Of a DNA stretch of 64,000 nt, positions 49,138 to 60,500 are shown piece by piece (position 1 is the stretch's first letter; each line of letters opens with the position of its first letter). The stretch comes from Membranipora membranacea (taxonomy: Eukaryota; Bryozoa; Gymnolaemata; Cheilostomatida; Membraniporidae): assembly GCA_914767715.1 (NCBI GenBank), contig OU612071.1, forward strand, positions 26,161,681 to 26,225,680, in the 5' to 3' direction. A program made the position numbers and the translations under genes. A model generated the notes under the pieces. It worked only from the letters and a program-made list of their open reading frames with translations, did not search any database and was not told where the DNA came from.

Positions 49138-50156
49138 AATGGGAGGAAAGTTTGGAAAGTGTGTGAAGATACCAGTGTTTAACGTTGAGCAAGGAGCAGA
49201 GTAAGAGAGCTGGAGAAAGCTCATGAATAGGTTTGAGATAGCGGTAATTGGAGCGGGAATCAGGCACAAAGAATATGATGGAGTTAAGAAAAAGAGAACC
49301 TCCAGCAACGAATGTCAACAAATGTTTGAGACTGAACAGAGAAAAGTGGCTCTGTTAGTAGACAGCATGGGGGAATACGACATGAAAGTTTTTGAGTCGT
49401 GGCATATTCGACGTGGAAAACATGCAATACGAAAGGCTGAAAGCCCCGTTCGAGGTGCACTTTTCAAGTCGAGAGAATATAGTGGCAACGCGTCATAGGT
49501 TCTTAGGAATGGAAGAAAAAAGCGAAGAGAGGTTAGATAAATTTATCGAGAGAGTAGAAAGGAGAGGATGAACTTGTAGATGGGGAGGATTAGAAGAGGA
49601 AATGAGCGTTCAGGTAGTGATACAAGGCATGCACGTGGATAAGATAAGAAAGGAGTTGCTATAGAAGAAAGACCTGATATCACAGAAGGTAAGGGAGATT
49701 TGCAACAAGTACAAGTCAGCAAGGGCAGCTTCTAAAATTCTACAAAGAACCGAGCCAAAACCCATATTAGAGGTGGATGAAGTAGCCGAGAAATATTCAG
49801 GCGACCATAGTCAAGAGGGAGAACAGGAAAACATAGATAGAGTTGGAGCAAGCAATTATGGCGGTAGTTTCAACTCGGGATTGAGAGGTCGAGGATATGG
49901 GAGAGGGCGAGGCAGAGGAAGAGGAAGTGGCTGCTACACGTGTGGAGGATTTGGATATGGCTATAAGGAATGCAGAGATAACACGGAGAGAGAAATGGGA
50001 GCGTAAAGTGGAAACACAAACTTTAAGTGTTACATTTGTGGAGACATCAGACATTTAGAGAAATTCTGCCCGAGCCTAATCGGACAAAAAGACCCAAGCA
50101 AAAGCAAAGTTAATGCAGTGGCAGGGTATTCGAGCGAATCAGAGGAGTCATTATGA
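49138..50156 (+). pseudogene. Broken gag of the Gypsy element
   Basis: Gag-like text appears in pieces: FNVEQGAE, then a stop, then SWRKLMNRFEIAVIGAGIR, KVALLVDSMGEYD, and after a frameshift EERLDKFIERVERRG. It is followed by a Gly/Arg-rich RGRGRGRGRG linker. Two zinc knuckles follow: 49932-49973 reads CYTCGGFGYGYKEC, where the histidine is replaced by Tyr, and 50028-50069 reads CYICGDIRHLEKFC, an intact CX2CX4HX4C. At least three stops or shifts interrupt it. Confidence 0.8.
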
Positions 50157-50173
50157 CTTATGAGCATAGAGTG

Positions 50174-50560
50174 ACAGCGGACGCTAGCTGCCATACACTA
50201 GGGGTAGCATTGCTACAAAACTAAGGTAATGGAGAATGGAGACCAGTGGCATATGCGTCATGAAAACTGACAGATGCAGAGAAGAGATACGGTGATATCG
50301 AGAAAGAAGCCTTAGAAATCACATGGTCATGTGGAAAGGTTGATTTCTATTTGGTAGGAAGGCGGTTTGAAATAGAAACGGACCATAAACTGTTGATACC
50401 ACTACCAGGATCCAAGGACCTCTCAGAGCTTCCGTTGAGAATCCAGAGGTTTAAAATGAGGTTGATGAGATACTGCTACGACATTTTCCATACGCCTGGG
50501 AACAATATGTTTATAGCAGATCTCTTGTCAAGGCCACCATCCAAAGATGAAGCGGATAAG
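50174..50560 (+). pseudogene. Broken RNase H domain of the Gypsy pol
   Basis: Starts TADASCHTLGVALLQ (first catalytic Asp), then stop codons. It continues AEKRYGDIEKEALEI (conserved EKE-AL block) and FEIETDHKLL (TDH motif), ending IADLLSRPP, which is characteristic of the Gypsy RNase H end. No reverse transcriptase finger/palm motifs precede it. Confidence 0.85.
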
Positions 50561-50738
50561 ATATCGCAAGTGGAGATGCATATACAGAGCCGAGGAAAAA
50601 AATCTTATAGAGGAGATAAAGGTCGAAAGTGTATTAGGCAAGGAGTATCAGGATATTATCAAATTTATTAGAGAAGGATGGCCAGGAGAATTGAAAAGGG
50701 AAATGAGGCAAGTTTAGGGATGTGCAGACCTATTAAGC

Positions 50739-52166
50739 GAGAAAAATGGCATGGTGATGATGAATAATCGGTTATTCATTCCAAAGAAGATGAGAACTCA
50801 AATGTTGGGAAGGTTGCATTCGGGGCACTGGGTGCCCACCATTAATAGAGAGTTTTCTGAGCTCTTATTTATGTCTCAATTTGGAGTTGTCCTCTCTCCA
50901 GTTTGGTACTTTTTACCCACTGAAAAATCTGCTGAAAGAGGGTTATCTAAAAAACCGCTTATATTAGGATAAAAATGATTTTTGATTCAGAGTCTACACC
51001 ATTGGAAACCCTGTGAGACAGGGTTTTCAAATTATTGGAGGCTTGAATGTTGATAAATCTTAATTTTAGTGACAAAACTCGTGAAAAATTCTGCCAAATT
51101 GTCCGCGAAACAGGCAGAAAAAGCTATGATTGACTACCCAAATATTAAAATTATTTCCCAAACTATGTCCATATGTTGGATGTCAATGTTGCAGATTCTG
51201 AATCAAAAATAATGTTTATCCTGTTATCAGCGGTTTTCAAGATAACCCTCTTTTCAGCACGTTTTTCCTATGCGGCGTGGGTTAAAAGTGCCAAACTGGA
51301 GAGAGGACAACTCCAAATTGAGGCCTAACTCAGAGCTCGGAAAACTGTTTTTAGAGAGATCATATATATGGTTGAATGCTGGTCCAAATGCATTCAATTT
51401 AGGAAAGTGCAAAATCTGCCGCTGAAACAGACCCAGCTGCCAGACAAGCCTTGGACACATATTATAGCGTCAGATTTATTTGAATAAAAGGGAAGAAACT
51501 ATGCACTCTTCATAGAGTATTACTCAAGGTGGATTGAGGTGTTCGAGATGGAGGGGCTTACAGTAGCAGAATTGGCCAAGAAATTTAGAGCAATCATCTC
51601 AAGATTAGGAGCACCAAATAGGAATAGAACAGATAACGGACCTTGTTATCTATCTCAGGTATGGAGATCGCTCATGGAGGAGTGTAATGTAATACACTCT
51701 AGCATACACTCTAGCAGAGAGAGGAGTGGAGATCTTAAAGGGGCTGTTGAAAAAGTAGGACAAGGTACTCTTGGCCTGTCGAACAACGCCACTGGAAAGC
51801 GGGTCCCGAGTTACTCTACGGACGTAGAATGGGAAACGAGTTGCCAATGCACCATGAACAACAAGCAGACAAGGATTCGTTTAAGGAGAGAGACTCACAT
51901 TAGAAAAGAAGACAACATTTTAACTTTGGCAGGGGAAGAAGAGCAAAAGAAGTGGAGGAGCTGAAGGAAGGCCAATTAGTGTTGATAAAAATTAGCAATG
52001 AAGATAAAGGAAAGAAGGGAGTGATTAAATACCAGGTGGAAGAACCTATCAGTTACTGGGTTGAAACAGAGAAGAGGCTCGTCCAGCGGACTAGAAAACA
52101 TTTACGACCGCTATACGCGGAATGCCCAACAGCTGCAATAGCAGAAGGCAGGAGAAATATAGAGGA
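50739..52166 (+). pseudogene. Broken integrase of the Gypsy pol, split by a MITE
   Basis: The N-terminal zinc-binding part (RLFIPKKMRTQMLGRLHSGH) ends at the MITE insertion (50853-51351). It resumes with VECWSKCIQFRKVQ (the CxxC half), IIASDLFE (first catalytic Asp, followed by a stop), YYSRWIEVFE and RNRTDNGP (second Asp). The third catalytic Glu region is disrupted by frameshifts. A C-terminal segment with LKEGQLVLIKIS and ISYWVETEKRLVQRTRKHLR resembles the SH3-like tail of Gypsy integrases. Confidence 0.85.
50853..51351. mobile_element. MITE inserted in the Gypsy integrase (499 bp)
   Basis: Long inverted repeats (about 50853-50955 with 51235-51351) share TTTTCTGAGCTC and CAATTTGGAGTTGTCCTCTC. 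Flanked by the 7-bp duplication TAGAGAG (50846-50852 and 51352-51358). Removing the element plus one duplication puts the two integrase halves back in frame, which fixes the insertion site. Superfamily not assigned. Confidence 0.88.
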
Positions 52167-52379
52167 TAATTTGGGTAGCGAGGAGCCACTAGTACAACCT
52201 AAGAGGCCCGGTAGAAATACAAAATAAACAAGACCCGTCTTTTGTGTATTATTAGGATTAACGGTACTTAAAACTCAGTGTGTTGTAGATTTGAGTCGAA
52301 GGAACAGAGGTGAATTGAGAAATTAGGAAGGACTTGTTAGCTTTCGGAAGGACTCATGAGATTTAGGAAGGAAGAGGAG

Positions 52380-53248
52380 ATGGCAACTAACAACACCAAC
52401 GTTGTCATCGGTAATAGCACCATCAGATTCCTCGACCTCCCTGATATCGACACTTTCAGCTACTCAGGGTCAACTCTTTCACATGAGACATCACCCAGAC
52501 CGACTAGGGATTAAGCTGTTGGTATCAGGGATACTGGACATCGTGCAAAGCGGGAGACCCACGCAGCAAGCCCCATGATCTTAGCTTATGAAAGGACATT
52601 GAGAGAATTAGCAGAAAGGACCGAAGCTATTACTGTGCCAATTTTATCCTCCCAGATCACTCACACCCGATCACTGGGGGATAGTGAACAGATTGAATCA
52701 TAAAGGATCTGTAATCTCAACTCAAAAAAAGACAAGGGGACTCCTGCCTCACTGCGATTGTATTTGGAAGGCAGAGCGATAGCAAGGATCTATACTTTAG
52801 AACGGAACGGCTAAGGGATGAAGCCCACCCAGGCCAATCTTTGGCGAGGCAAATGTCGGACACCATAATGCAGTTTATCCGGAATAGAGGAAGAAGGCTA
52901 GGAGAGAGGGGAGAAGAGAAAGTAAAAACAATTAGAGAGGGAGAAGACGAAAGAGATAGAATAGAGGCCAACCGGCAGCAGGAACCAAGAGTAAGAAGGG
53001 ACAGAGAGCAGCCAAGGAGAGGAAGAGATAGGGAGGAAGAAAACAGGCAAATTAGGCAGGAACCGGTCGTAAGAAGAGACAGAGAGGAGCTAAGGAGAGA
53101 AAGAGATAGAGAGGAAGAAAACATTAGGATAAGTAATCGAGAAGACATGGAAAAGGCAGTAGAGGAAGTAAGAGCAGAGTACCAAAAGCGGCGCCATAGG
53201 CTGCTGGATCGAAACAACAGGACTTACCAACAAAGGCTAGATGAGTAA
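52380..53248 (+). pseudogene. Extra ORF region downstream of integrase (highly charged, unknown)
   Basis: It begins with an ATG ORF of 45 codons (MATNNTN start), then continues in pieces after stops. One piece reads PASLRLYLEGRAIARIYTL, faintly like a Gag capsid helix. The last and longest open part (to 53248) is Arg/Glu-rich, with repeated RRDREE-type blocks and likely coiled coil. No signal peptide or membrane segment is seen, so it does not look like an envelope gene. Function unknown; it is broken by at least two stops. Confidence 0.5.
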
Positions 53249-53403
53249 GTGAGAGAGGAAGAGGACAGAGAAGGGGAGGAGTGACAGTGAAGAGGGACAG
53301 GCAGAGACCGAGAAATTGGGACATAAGAGAGAACGTCTCCAGAAGGCGGTACAATCAGGATTAGGAGGGAGAAAATAAAAAGAAGAAAAATATACGAAGA
53401 AAA

Positions 53404-53484
53404 TTAGGAAAGGAAAGGAGATGTGGTGGAACCAAATATTAGCATAAGGAATCCAGACAATAGATTTGAGGAAAGGAAGGGAGA
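53404..53484 (+). promoter_or_regulatory. Polypurine tract, duplicated together with the start of the LTR
   Basis: GAGGAAAGGAAGGGAGA lies directly before the 3' LTR at 53485. About 60 bases upstream a second purine tract (AGGAAAGGAAAGGAGATG) is followed by TGGTGGAACCAAATATTAGC, a copy of the first bases of the LTR. A tandem duplication across the PPT/LTR boundary is the simplest reading. Confidence 0.75.
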
Positions 53485-53706
53485 TGTGGTGGAACCGGAT
53501 ATTAGCATAAGGGATCTAGACAGCAGGTGAAAGAGATTAGCAAAAGACACAGACTCGGACTATACCCAGATGCGCGAGAGAGAGGGTATCAGAAAAAGCG
53601 TGGACGAAGAAAGAAGAAGATATAGAGAGACGCTTACTAACTTACATGCATAACTAGGGAGTTAGGAACACTCATACATCAATACATGTAAGTTGAATAC
53701 ACGACA
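53485..53706 (+). repeat. 3' LTR of the Gypsy element
   Basis: 222 bp, starts TGTGGTGGAACC, ends ACACGACA, followed by the duplicated CCACA. Confidence 0.92.
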
Positions 53707-53714
53707 CCACATAC

Positions 53715-54430
53715 CACAACCAGCTGATGAAAAGTTACCAAATGTCAGTATATGGTAAAGCGTCCATTTCTTGTCATTTGAAGCCTTATAGTCAGCATAT
53801 AAGAATCTTATAAGCTGTTTCAACTCGTTAGCATATTCTCTTCTGTAAACAGGAAAAAGGAATAGCAACACATCAAGAAGAGCATAGGTAGGTAGAAGCC
53901 GAAGAAATATTATCAAATATTTCAGCATGACGATAGCTATGGACAAAATATGATATATCACCCTTTGCACAATAAAAAATGAGGATTCTTGCAACTACGA
54001 GATGGTAACTAAGTTCAGCCCCATGGTACCAGAAGAAAGCCGATCCTCAGTACTACAGGACTTTGCGGATTCTTGAGTGTTGTGAATATGAGAATAATAA
54101 ATAAATCCTGTCATAGTAGTTGACTCGTTGCCAAAACAATCAATAAATCAACAAATCAAGAAAAGGATAAAATTAAATAAATCGATGAAGAGAACAATTC
54201 AATAAATAATTAAATAGATTATTAGATATAATAATGAATAAATCGATAGTTGAGCAGAAACAAGACACCAAATATGAAATTAAATAAATAAATGAATGAA
54301 TAAGTGAATGAATAAAGAGGTAATAAATGTGTGAAAGAACAAAAAAGTAAAAGAATCAGTGAATTATTGAAAAACAATGAATAAAGAATGAAGAAAAATT
54401 TACTATAAAAAATACCAAGCAAACAATCAA

Positions 54431-54505
<75 letters not shown>

Positions 54506-54522
54506 TCCAGCCAGCCAGCCAT

Positions 54523-54565
<43 letters not shown>

Positions 54566-57500
54566 ATCAACACATCAATCAACATATCAATCAACATATC
54601 AATCAACATATCAATCAAACGATTCATTTATTCAATATTCTGAGTTGAACGTCATTGTACTACATCACATAATATCCAAATATCGCTCACCTGCACTCAA
54701 GACTACCAAATTTCTTTTTCTCACTAAAGGCATCCAAAGCCATCTTACGGGACAACTTATGTGCTTCTTCCAGCTTCTTAGGATACACATAACCGTCACT
54801 GCATGTCTGTAAAAGTTTATCAAAATTGCAAATGCGTATTTGAATAATCAATTCTATTCACATAATCAATCCCAAATTCTAAAGCAAATGATCAACGAAA
54901 AATAATTTCAAAACCAGATAAAACCTAGGAGTTTACAACGTAACACGGTAACAGCACATGAATTGAAGTCTTCCCATATTTGGTATCATATTGAAGAGCT
55001 AATAAAGAGCACTGTTTCAACCCTTTAAATAGCCTATGGACACAGATGAACTAACTAATGAGCTAATGACTTCACTGAAAGAAAACTTCATCAACAACTA
55101 AAGTTACCCTATCTTTATCTGTCTATATCTCATGTAGTGTGTACTAAATGCACTTATTTTGAGGAATGGTATTCTGAAGTATGGAAAACTCTTCGAAAGA
55201 TATCAAAGAGTAAGGATATACCAAGGGGACAGTTCAATGATAGTTATAGTACCTGTAAATTTTGATTCACTGGGGGAAAATATGCACAGCTGGATGCCAA
55301 AAAGTCATTATCTCTATATGTTATAATGCCATTTCTCTTGCAGACACCCCTACCTTTGATGAGCCATAATTCATTCAATCAGTCTTTGGGATAAATACAG
55401 AATGAGTTACGGCTCATCAAAGGTAGGGATGTCTGCAAAAAATGGCATTGTAACATATGGAGATGACGTGTTTTTGGCATCCAATGTGCAAAATTTTCGC
55501 CCAGTGGATCAAAAACCACAAGCTATAACTATCATTGGAGTGTCCCTTCTGTATATCCTTACTCTGTTAAAATACTGTTTTTTGGCGTGTGATGAGCAAT
55601 ATTTAGACAAGTAGGTTTTTTAAACAACTAGGTGGATCAATTTTATTCATGTATCAAATTATTCTCTGATTCTTCAGCTCCGTAATGATGTGCTTCATTA
55701 GAAAATTGGTCCACTCTTAGTGCATTTTATATCTATCGCAGTAGAGGCCTTCCCGAAAAACGCTCACATTAAGCCAGGCTAACGTTTTGTGACGTCAGAG
55801 AGCTGTTTGAGTGATCAACCTATTGTAAAATCAAAACAAACAGAGCTATCTTGTATTCAATACAGCGGAAAATCCATGGTGCTGATTTTCATTTTCTACT
55901 GTGAGCCTATGCACCCACATCTCAATTGCAACCTCATGGAAGGGCACTGTCATCCCCATCCCCAAATTTGAGGTATGATGGTCTAAAAAGTCAGCTTATT
56001 TGTTTGATTTCTGCAAATGTAGGTCAACACAGAGCACCAAACTAAGGCTATATTTTGTAGTAAGGTATTCTATGAATGGCCCCCATTGAATACAATACTC
56101 CACTGAGATCAACTGGCTAAGTAAACAAATTTGGAATTTTATATTACAAGCACACGGAGGTGTGTGTGTGTTTGTTCGATTGAGAATAAATGACACATAC
56201 TATAAACTGAGGTAAGACGCAGGTCAGAAAATAGAATAATCCAGCGATAGCTGAGTCATCGGCTGCACGAAGTTAGTGAAAATAAGGCGAAGGGAAAGGA
56301 GATCAAGAATTTTTAGACTTTAGCATTCCAATATGTTATAGCTTTAGACTTTAGATAAAGCTTTAGACATTAGCTGTGTTACTGTTCTCATATTCTTGAA
56401 ACTGACCAGCTTATAGTATGCCTTATGTATAATTATGTGAACTTGACTAAAAACTTTCGGTGAGGACCTGCTGTTTGCCATCCATTGTATATTTATAATT
56501 GGAGATTCTTAATTGACAAAACTTTATCAGCAGACAAAAATTCTATGTGATGATAAAATTCTAAATAATGTGCTGGGTAGATGGCGAGCGGAGGAAAATC
56601 CGAAAAATACTGTGCTGCGGCTAACTGTGACAAAGATTCTTGATTTTTTGTAAAAAATGGCCAGAACACAAATTTTGTGTTCTGGCCATCAACCAAGACA
56701 CAAATTATTGCTGGTTATGTAAATCAAAATCAATTATTGTAATGTCCATTGAAATATTATTGTCATTCCGCTTGAGGAACAAGCCTACCTCTGCATGCAT
56801 ATATCCTCCACGGTCAGTTTTTGTGAAGAAACATATTCCTTCACCATCAGTTGCCTGCCCTATTCCCCTAGAATGGCCCCAGAAGCTTCATTATCTGAAT
56901 CAACAGATTACTCTGTGAGCATATTTTGCAGTCATCGATGAGGTAATTTATCATGAGCCGCAATAATGTTTGTTTTGACAGCAATGTGATATTTTATGTG
57001 GGGAGAGCCTTCTCAAAGAATATAAAACAATGGCCATGTAGACATAACCGCATCCACTAGGATACTGTGTTTAGTGAACAAAGATGTTGATGCGTGACCT
57101 ATTTAGCTAAAGTTGTTGAGGAATTTCTATCAACACAGCGCACTAACAGCTCTGTGACTTCAAATATCACAACCTTTTCAGGGTTAATTTTATGCGAGCG
57201 TTTTTAGGAAGGCCTCTACTGCGATAGATATATAATGCACTTAGAGTTGACCAATTTTTTAAAGAAGCATATCATAACGGTGGTGAAGAATCAGAGAATA
57301 ATGTGATGCATAAGTAATATTGAGCCACCTAGTGGTTTAAGAGCAATTTTAATCAGGTATCATTTGGTGACAATACTGTGGACATTCTTACTCAAAAAAC
57401 CGTTCTTACCTCATCCATTTTCTTTTCGTAAAGCTTCACAGCCTGCTTTTGATCAGCTAGATTGAAAGCATCCGCATTTGCATTCATAATTGACTTAGGG

Positions 57501-60500
57501 TTAGGTAGCGCATCTCCCATGAATATTTTGATGTACTCCTTCAAAAAAAACAGCGATACAAGACTATTTTGTGATGCTGACTGTAAGGTTGGCAGATCTG
57601 GCAATAAAAGATGTTCAAAATATCTATGTCCGAATTCAAATGATTTCAAGTCAATTAAAGGAAATTACTCTCCGTTCCGATTTCAAACATGAATTTTTTG
57701 TGTGATTCATATAGATACAAGAATGTCACATACTCTGTATGTGACACGCCTAGGCGCATGACTCTACATGAAGTTAGGCGTTGTATATTGCAATGTCATG
57801 GTTGCAATGGTCCTAATCTGATTAATTGTTATACTCTTCTGCATTTACTTCCATTTTTTGCACATTTAATTACCATCTAAATGCGAGGTTGGCCATCAAA
57901 ATAATGACGTATCATCCCACCCGTTTCTATTTTTACGACCTATTTATACAGGTCGATATTTAGAACAGTGGTTTTTGCTCTGAAGAATCAGTTAAAATTG
58001 CGAGTTACGATCGGGAGTTACGTGTGACAGTTACAACTTGGCGTTGCAATTTATCAGTTGCCTGGGGCATTTGCCCCAGGGTGTAGTTCAGTAATAAAAA
58101 CTGCCAAAAAACTGCATTCAGTACTATAAAGTAATCTCATATGAACTCTGCCAGCAGTGAACTGTCGTGATCTTTCTCGATCAGACAAGAACACATTGAA
58201 AACTATCTCTCATGTATGAACTATTGAATCTTGGGTTTAATGTGGAGTTCTGCTTTGAAGGTTCTAATGTGCGAGTGCCAAAGATTGTATTATAATTGCT
58301 AGGCTGCTAGGCTGCTGATGCAGGCTACTTATTTATATACAGCTAATTACAGTTGTATGAACAAGCACATGCCTAAATCTTGGTGCTAAAGATATCTCAT
58401 CAATTTCCCCACTCAAATCATAGTATTGTATGGTGAAGGCTATTGCAAAATACCAAGGGACTCAGATACTTTTATGGTCTATAAATATCACAAAAGTGAT
58501 GATTAGTCCAGATCGGACATAATGTAATTGAAACAAGTATAGATATATTTAGGCAGCGGGAAGCTGTTGCAGCAACGGGGTAACATTTCAAATGAAGATT
58601 ATGAAGCCACTGTATATGCCATAAATAACTTTTGGTTGATTCTGTTTTGACAGTTTTTTTTGTTTGGAAACCATTGTATTTGTTGGTCAGAAATGATTTA
58701 CCAAATTGAAAAAATGCCACAAAATCATATGCTTTTCAAAAGCTTCTGTTAAATCAACGTAATACAGTTTGTCAGCCAATTTGAGAAAAAGGCTAAGATC
58801 CCATTGATCTTGTTTAGGGAAAGATTCAATTCTTGGATTGGCTAGATTAAGTTGGCTAGGTGTGTAGGATAGATTGACTTAAATATTATAAGCTTATGAT
58901 TATTAAGTTTGTGTACAAGATTTTTTGGCTTCAAATTTAGCAATTGAATACCAAAAATAATCAGTCTGTATCATTCTTTCGCAAGTCATGTGTCACATGT
59001 TGATTATGGCTTGTATAGATAACAAACAATGCGGAGCTTATAAACATTGTGGACTGCCAAAATTCAGCTTAAGCTCTTGAATATGCAAGGGCTATCCTGC
59101 AAGACTTCGATAAACTTGATCCCGTTCACAACTGTGAAAAAGTAGCCATAACTGAAGAGGTGTACACCCGAGGGTGCTTGGGGCTGGAACACTCAACCTT
59201 CAAAGCTCCCCCAATGAGATTGGAACCCACAACTCTGGCGGCACTAATCGCCTGTCAGTGAATAGCATGCGCACTGCGCATTGCGCCATCCCACCACCCC
59301 CCAAAAAAATGAGTTGATGGCACTAAGTAGCATACCCGCTGTTCACTACCCATAGCTCATTCTACACCACCATTGCCATCCTATGCAACACAGCGTCCGT
59401 GTTTGGGTTGTTGGCCTTACATGGCCCATTACTGGGACCCCTTGTAGTGAGTTTTTAGCTGTCTTTCCAGCTTGTCAGCTTATTTGATTTTCATAAGAGC
59501 TGTAACAGATGCCAAATCTCATATTTATCCTTGGTTGTTTGGTTGTTTGGATGTAATTGTTCAAGTGGTCTTAATTCGCTGGCATAACAGTTGATAATTC
59601 AGTGAAACCTTAACTTGCAATTGATTTTGCCAGAGTTAAATAAAGCCTATATCCTGGGAGAATTTATATTATTCAAGCAGATCAAATTTTCAAAGGATAA
59701 TGATTTCAATGATTCTGCTAAGGTTATAATCTTTCACCTATCAAACTTTTCAAACCTTGATAATAGTACCACAGAGTAAGGATATACAGAGGGGACAGTT
59801 CAATGATCGTTATAGTGCACACAGTTTTTATCCAGTGGGAGAAAATCATCATTCTGGCCACCTGCAAATTTCAGTAATTATATAAGTGACAAAGTAAAGT
59901 TTTGATGCAGATATACCTACCTTTGATAGGTCATACTTAATTCTGTATTTATCCTACAGACTTATTTCCAACTAATTCGAAATGTTCAACCTTCAAGCTA
60001 TACACAATATTATTGTCATTTTTCCTAGGATACATAGGCTATGACTTATGGGGGTTTTTAAAATGAGTTACATCATATAGATTTACATATGGCTTGGGTC
60101 AGTACACATTTCCTAATTTTGATGACCAGCCGTCTATCTATTGTCACATCAAAATCTGTATGACAAAACCCATTTTAAAAACCTGGATTAGTCATAGCCT
60201 ATGTATCCTAGCAAAAAATGACAACAATATTGAAAAATTGGTCATTTGAAAAAGTTGGAGATCAGTCTTTAATAAAATACAGAATGAATTATGACCTATC
60301 AAAGGTGGGTATGACTGCATCCAAAATTCACATTGTAACTTTTGTAAATAATGAAATTGACTATTTGATACTACTTCGTGATCAACCCAGCAAACCCATT
60401 TTGATGTTGTTATTTGTAATTTTTTTTTGCTGGACAATACTATAGTTTGTTAATGGAGGAAATTTTCATTATATTCAATACCAGCAGCCCTACTGCCTGC

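Larger units (their letters stand above)
48765..53706 (+). mobile_element. Ty3/Gypsy LTR retrotransposon, degenerate, lacking PR and RT
   Basis: The LTRs (48765-48987 and 53485-53706) start TGTG and end GACA, and the element is flanked by the 5-bp duplication CCACA (48760-48764 and 53707-53711). Order inside: primer-binding site, Gag with two zinc knuckles, RNase H, integrase, extra ORF, polypurine tract. No aspartic protease and no reverse transcriptase motifs are found between the knuckles and RNase H (junction near 50165), so an internal deletion is inferred. Several stops and frameshifts break every reading frame; the copy cannot be autonomous. It is inserted antisense in an atlastin intron. 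Confidence 0.93.
55628..57345. mobile_element. DNA transposon with CACTAGGTGG-type inverted ends (1.7 kb)
   Basis: The left end (CAACTAGGTGGATCAATTTT) pairs with the right end (CCACCTAGTGG). Matching continues inward through TTATTCTCTGATTC and CAGTAGAGGCCTTCC (about 55740 and 57205). It contains a short THAP-like start (56581) and a perfect hairpin (56657-56689). A clear target duplication was not found; TTTAA-type bases flank both ends. Superfamily uncertain. Confidence 0.65.

Noticed and set aside
52717-53354. Minus-strand Ser/Leu-rich ORFs of 166 and 76 codons
   Set aside because: Complement of the Arg/Glu-rich extra ORF of the Gypsy element; low-complexity shadow.
54222-54627. ORFs of 114 and 66 codons rich in Ala-Gly-Trp-Leu
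   Set aside because: Translation of the AGCC microsatellite.
57689-57880. Cysteine-rich 63-codon ORF, perhaps a PAN-like module
   Set aside because: No acceptor/donor pair around it, and it begins within a short palindrome (GTCACATACTCTGTATGTGAC-like); insufficient support.
58061-58080. Perfect palindrome CCTGGGGCATTTGCCCCAGG as a regulatory hairpin
   Set aside because: A single short palindrome with no context; noted only within the intron description.
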